DNA of 64,000 nt from JAMQPK01 sp963782595 (GTDB lineage Bacteria > Acidobacteriota > Vicinamibacteria > Vicinamibacterales > JAMQPK01), in contig CAWAKJ010000001.1 of the NCBI GenBank assembly GCA_963782595.1, positions 868,001 through 932,000 of the forward strand, in the 5' to 3' direction. Positions within the stretch are counted from its first letter, which is position 1. Each line of letters starts with the position of its first letter. Both the position numbers and the translations under genes were made by a program. A model generated the notes under the pieces. That model was given only the letters and a program-made list of their open reading frames with translations. It did not search any database and was not told where the DNA came from. This document shows, in pieces, positions 61,621 through 64,000 of this stretch.

Positions 61621-62770
61621 ACTGCTGTTCTGCGCGTGTGCGATGCTCGCGTCAATGGCGCTTCCATTCGCTCAGCGCGGGTCGGTACGCCAGGTCCCGA
61701 CGTTTCGGGTCGATCCGATGTGGCCGAAGCCGCTGCCGAACAGGTGGATTATCGGCGCGGTGGCGGGCGTCGCGGTCGACGGGCGCGATCACGTCTGGAT
61801 CACGCACCGACCATCGACACTGCAGCCGAACGAAACGCGTTCGATCTGGAAAGCGGCGCCGCCTGTGCTCGAGTTCGACGCAAACGGCACACTGCTGTCT
61901 GCCTGGGGCGGCCCGGGCAAGGGCTTTGACTGGCCGCAACTCGAGCACGGGATTTACGTCGATCGCAACGACAACGTCTGGCTGGGCGCCGGCGGCGAGA
62001 AAGACGCGCACATTCTGAAATTCACCCGCGATGGCAAGTTCGTGATGCAGATTGGGCGTCAGGGGCAGGGGCGCGGCAGCAACGACACGGAAAATCTCGG
62101 CGCGCCGGCAAACATGGTGGTCGATACAGGCGCCAACGAAGTCTACGTGGCCGATGGCTACGTCAACCACCGCGTGGTCGTCTTCGACGCGACGACCGGT
62201 GCATACAAGCGCCACTGGGGCGCATTCGGAAACAAGCCGGACGATGGATTTTTCACGCGAGCGGGCGAGACGCTGCCAGGTCCGTTCCGCGGTGTGGTGC
62301 AGAACGAAAACCGCCCGAGTCAGTACGATCCGAACGGGCCGCCATCTCCGCAATTCCGCATCGTCCATGCTGTCAGGATTTCCAATGAGGGTCTCGTGTA
62401 CGTCTGCGACCGGACCAACGATCGCCTGCAGGTGTTCAACAAGGACGGGCGGTTCGTTCGAGAAACAGTGATCGCAAAGGAGACGCTGGGAAGCGGATCG
62501 GTGTGGGATGTCGGGTTTTCCACCGACCCGCGTCAGGCGTTTCTCTTCATCAACGATGGCACGAACCAGCTGATCTACGTCCTCGACCGGCAGACGCTGG
62601 AGGTCGTCAGCACGTTCGGTGGCGCCGGGCACTGGGCTGGCCAGTTCTACGGCGCCCACAACCTTGCCGTGAATTCGACCGGCGACCTCTTCATTACAGA
62701 AACGTATGAAGGGAAGCGGGTGCAGAAGTTTGTCTATACGGGGTTGGGCGCCCCGTCGGTCTCACCCTAG
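61601..62770 (+). CDS. Secreted NHL-repeat six-bladed propeller (peptidyl-amidating-lyase-like)
   Basis: 389 residues from a GTG at 61601, four bases after AGGAGG, overlapping the AsmA stop by 20 bases. The N-terminus (SSKNRLLFCACAMLASMALP) is a signal peptide. NHL-type blades are seen as repeated GVAVDxxxxVWxxxRP, HGIYVDRNDNVWLGAG, NMVVDTGANEVYVADGYVNH and HNLAVNSTGDLFITETYEG. The family includes peptidyl-alpha-hydroxyglycine lyases and many proteins of unknown reaction that are abundant in acidobacteria. It is likely periplasmic. Overlap with the AsmA gene suggests coordinated expression, though no functional link is known. Confidence 0.82.
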   Translation: MGSSKNRLLFCACAMLASMALPFAQRGSVRQVPTFRVDPMWPKPLPNRWIIGAVAGVAVDGRDHVWITHRPSTLQPNETRSIWKAAPPVLEFDANGTLLSAWGGPGKGFDWPQLEHGIYVDRNDNVWLGAGGEKDAHILKFTRDGKFVMQIGRQGQGRGSNDTENLGAPANMVVDTGANEVYVADGYVNHRVVVFDATTGAYKRHWGAFGNKPDDGFFTRAGETLPGPFRGVVQNENRPSQYDPNGPPSPQFRIVHAVRISNEGLVYVCDRTNDRLQVFNKDGRFVRETVIAKETLGSGSVWDVGFSTDPRQAFLFINDGTNQLIYVLDRQTLEVVSTFGGAGHWAGQFYGAHNLAVNSTGDLFITETYEGKRVQKFVYTGLGAPSVSP

Positions 62771-62787
62771 GGCGACACAAGTGCGGA

Positions 62788-62896
62788 AAGTTCGCAGCCT
62801 CGCGTCATAAAAGTCTTCCAAACGGCGAACTTCTCGAGGGCGTCTTACGAAGTCCTCCTATGAGACGACAACAGTCGGCCTCTGGTGCGACTTGTG
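62788..62896. other. Spacer with nested inverted repeats
   Basis: AAGTTCGC at 62788-62795 pairs with GCGAACTT at 62825-62832. CACAAGT at 62776-62782 pairs with ACTTGTG at 62890-62896 and would enclose the inner pair. It could be a leader or small RNA ahead of the 86-aa gene, but the stems are short and no RNA family is recognised. Confidence 0.3.
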
Positions 62897-62938
62897 CATG
62901 CACCTTAGTCTTAGGAGACCCTTCGAGACGGAGGAACG

Positions 62939-63199
62939 ATGAAACGCAGCTCACAGAATGCTCGCAAGCAGGAGATGATCAACCGCATTTGCGGCGAGTT
63001 TCTGGAAATGCCGGGGCTTGGGCTGAATCGCGAGCAGGCACGCCGTTTGTGGCAGGTCGACGACGAATTCTGTGGCGAGCTCCTCGACTCGCTGGTCGAA
63101 TCCCGCTTCCTCTGCCGCCGGGCCGACGGCAGGTACGTGCGCGCCGCGACGGCTCCCGAGACTGTCGCGTCGGGCGGCAGTCGGCGCGAAGCGAGATGA
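62939..63199 (+). CDS. Small winged-helix-like hypothetical protein
   Basis: 86 residues, ATG after GGAGGAACG, a good ribosome site. The segment MINRICGEFLEMPGLGLNRE followed by QARRLWQVDDEFCGELLDSL and VESRFLCRRADGRYVRA resembles a winged helix: two helices, a recognition-type helix (DDEFCGELLDSLVESRF) and a wing. This pattern occurs in small acidobacterial proteins of unknown role. Two Cys are present. No signal peptide. The PHP-domain gene starts 10 bases later and may be in the same operon. Confidence 0.6.
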   Translation: MKRSSQNARKQEMINRICGEFLEMPGLGLNREQARRLWQVDDEFCGELLDSLVESRFLCRRADGRYVRAATAPETVASGGSRREAR

Positions 63200-63209
63200 C
63201 GCCGCCTGC

Positions 63210-63935
63210 ATGCTGAAGGTCGAGCTTCACACGCACACGGCAGACGATCCGGTCGACAGGATCCCCCACACTTCCCGGGAGCTCATCGACCGCGCCGTCG
63301 CGCTCGGTTACCACGCTCTCGCCATCACGCTGCACGAACGCCAACTCGATCTGCGCGATCTCATGCCGTACGCGGCCGAACGGGGTCTTCTCCTGATTCC
63401 CGGTGTCGAGCGCACGATCGAAGGCCGTCATGTCCTGCTGCTGAATTTCCGGAACGGCGCAGATGATGCCCGCACCTTCGATGACGTGGCGCGGCTAAAG
63501 CGCCGCGAGAGCGGCCTGGTGATCGCACCGCATCCGTTCTTTCCCGCACCCACCTGCCTGCGAAGCGACATGCATCGCTACGCCGAGCTGTTCGATGCGG
63601 TCGAATACAACGCGATGTTCACCCAGCTCCTCAATTTCAATCACCAGGCGGAGCGCTGGGCCGCGCGATACGGAAAGCCTCTCGTTGGAAACTGCGATGT
63701 CCATCGGTTGCGCCAGCTTGGCACGACGTACTCATTGATCGATGCCGAGCCGGATCCTGACGCGATTTGCGCGGCCATCGCGGCCGGTCGGTTGCAGGTC
63801 GTCAGTCACGCACTCAGCGTCGTGAAGGCCGCGATGGTGATGGGGCCGATGCTGACTAGTGATGTGCTCGGGGTTGTTCGAAAAATGACCGGCCAGAGAA
63901 CGGCCGCCGAAGGACTTACCAAGCCCACCTGGTAA
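63210..63935 (+). CDS. PHP-domain phosphoesterase-like protein
   Basis: 241 residues from the ATG at 63210; the frame is open upstream to 63072 but overlaps the previous gene. The PHP metal motifs are VELHTHTADDP (HxH), ALAITLHERQLDL (the third His), LIPGVERTIEGRHVLLL (Glu region), VIAPHPFFPAPTC and VGNCDVHRLRQLG (DxH). These fit a trinuclear-metal phosphoesterase. Related proteins hydrolyse phosphate esters of nucleotides or are uncharacterised. It is cytoplasmic. A strong bidirectional terminator starts inside its stop codon. Confidence 0.87.
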   Translation: MLKVELHTHTADDPVDRIPHTSRELIDRAVALGYHALAITLHERQLDLRDLMPYAAERGLLLIPGVERTIEGRHVLLLNFRNGADDARTFDDVARLKRRESGLVIAPHPFFPAPTCLRSDMHRYAELFDAVEYNAMFTQLLNFNHQAERWAARYGKPLVGNCDVHRLRQLGTTYSLIDAEPDPDAICAAIAAGRLQVVSHALSVVKAAMVMGPMLTSDVLGVVRKMTGQRTAAEGLTKPTW

Positions 63936-63967
63936 AAAGGGGTCGGGAAACCTCCCGACCCCTTTTT
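63934..63967. terminator. Bidirectional intrinsic terminator
   Basis: A 15-bp perfect stem (AAAAAGGGGTCGGGA at 63934-63948 with its inverse at 63953-63967) and loop AACC. A-tract and T-tract flank the stem, so both the PHP gene and the convergent gene can terminate here. Confidence 0.92.
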
Positions 63968-63974
63968 GCGCGGT

Positions 63975-64000
63975 TTAGAACGACACGCGCGCCCCTAACT
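63975..64000 (-). CDS. C-terminal end of an outer-membrane beta-barrel protein (partial)
   Basis: The minus strand at the window edge reads LGARVSF and then TAA (63975-63977). A C-terminal Phe preceded by alternating hydrophobic residues is the usual end of TonB-dependent receptors and other outer-membrane barrels. Only eight codons including the stop are visible, so the assignment rests on this short signature. The shared terminator lies just downstream. Confidence 0.5.

Noticed and set aside
1..64000. tRNA, rRNA and insertion sequences
   Set aside because: No cloverleaf with a TPsiC-type GTTCGA motif outside coding context, no rRNA-like stretch and no transposase motif was seen by eye; a covariance-model search would settle it.

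Overview
The window looks like a chromosomal stretch of a high-GC acidobacterium, most likely Vicinamibacteria-like. That assignment is an inference. It rests on a FtsX/MacB-type (ADOP) permease, an Oar-like TonB receptor with a carboxypeptidase-regulatory N-terminus, secreted PQQ-propeller, ThuA, SMP-30 and amidohydrolase proteins, eukaryotic-type Ser/Thr kinases, and a dispersed short palindrome whose reverse strand encodes VRLKPDTTY. No tRNA, rRNA, CRISPR array, insertion sequence or prophage was recognised. Two conserved genes, a kinase and a SurA-like lipoprotein, carry apparent single-base frameshifts, which could be real or assembly errors.

Layout. 1-10.2 kb: 3' part of an S1-domain protein, small membrane proteins, a secreted RCC1-repeat protein, an ADOP permease, and a leaderless subtilase coupled to an SCP2-like protein. 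10.2-12.4 kb: a divergent alkylation-repair pair (Ada-AlkA fusion and Ogt) around a large dyad. 12.4-17.8 kb: NfeD-like/flotillin operon, Tat amidase, membrane protein, aquaporin, small monooxygenase-like protein. 17.8-21.4 kb: one open frame joining a YbhN/LPG-synthase-type membrane domain to an MgtA-type P-type ATPase. 21.4-28.9 kb: M20 hydrolase, TPR kinase, a patch of gene debris, myo-inositol oxygenase, an esterase, a zinc-ribbon protein and a RodZ-like HTH membrane protein. 29-39.8 kb: a c-heme protein with a barrel-like partner, two PQQ propellers, a TonB receptor and a SurA-like isomerase. 39.7-40.7 kb: a repeat-rich spacer without a convincing gene. 40.7-44.4 kb: a PaoABC-type molybdenum aldehyde oxidoreductase. 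44.4-49.6 kb: a MauG-type peroxidase, a small protein and a large LuxR-family ATPase. 49.7-51.4 kb: a ParA ATPase fused to a glycogen-binding-type domain, followed by a protein with a ParB-like N-terminal LGRGL motif. 51.5-64 kb: mainly secreted hydrolases and propellers, an AsmA protein, a PHP-domain protein, and the last codons of an outer-membrane protein.

Two themes stand out. First, gene ends are decorated with hairpin-forming sequence. Four copies of one REP-like element each sit just downstream of a stop codon in the orientation of that gene, and several gaps between genes are filled by short tandem units followed by their inverse. Second, there are unusual domain combinations: ParA-CBM48 with an LGRGL partner, the flippase-like/MgtA fusion, and a signal-less subtilase with SCP2. 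The ParA-CBM48 pair is the best candidate for an undescribed system, plausibly one that positions a carbohydrate-containing cargo such as glycogen.
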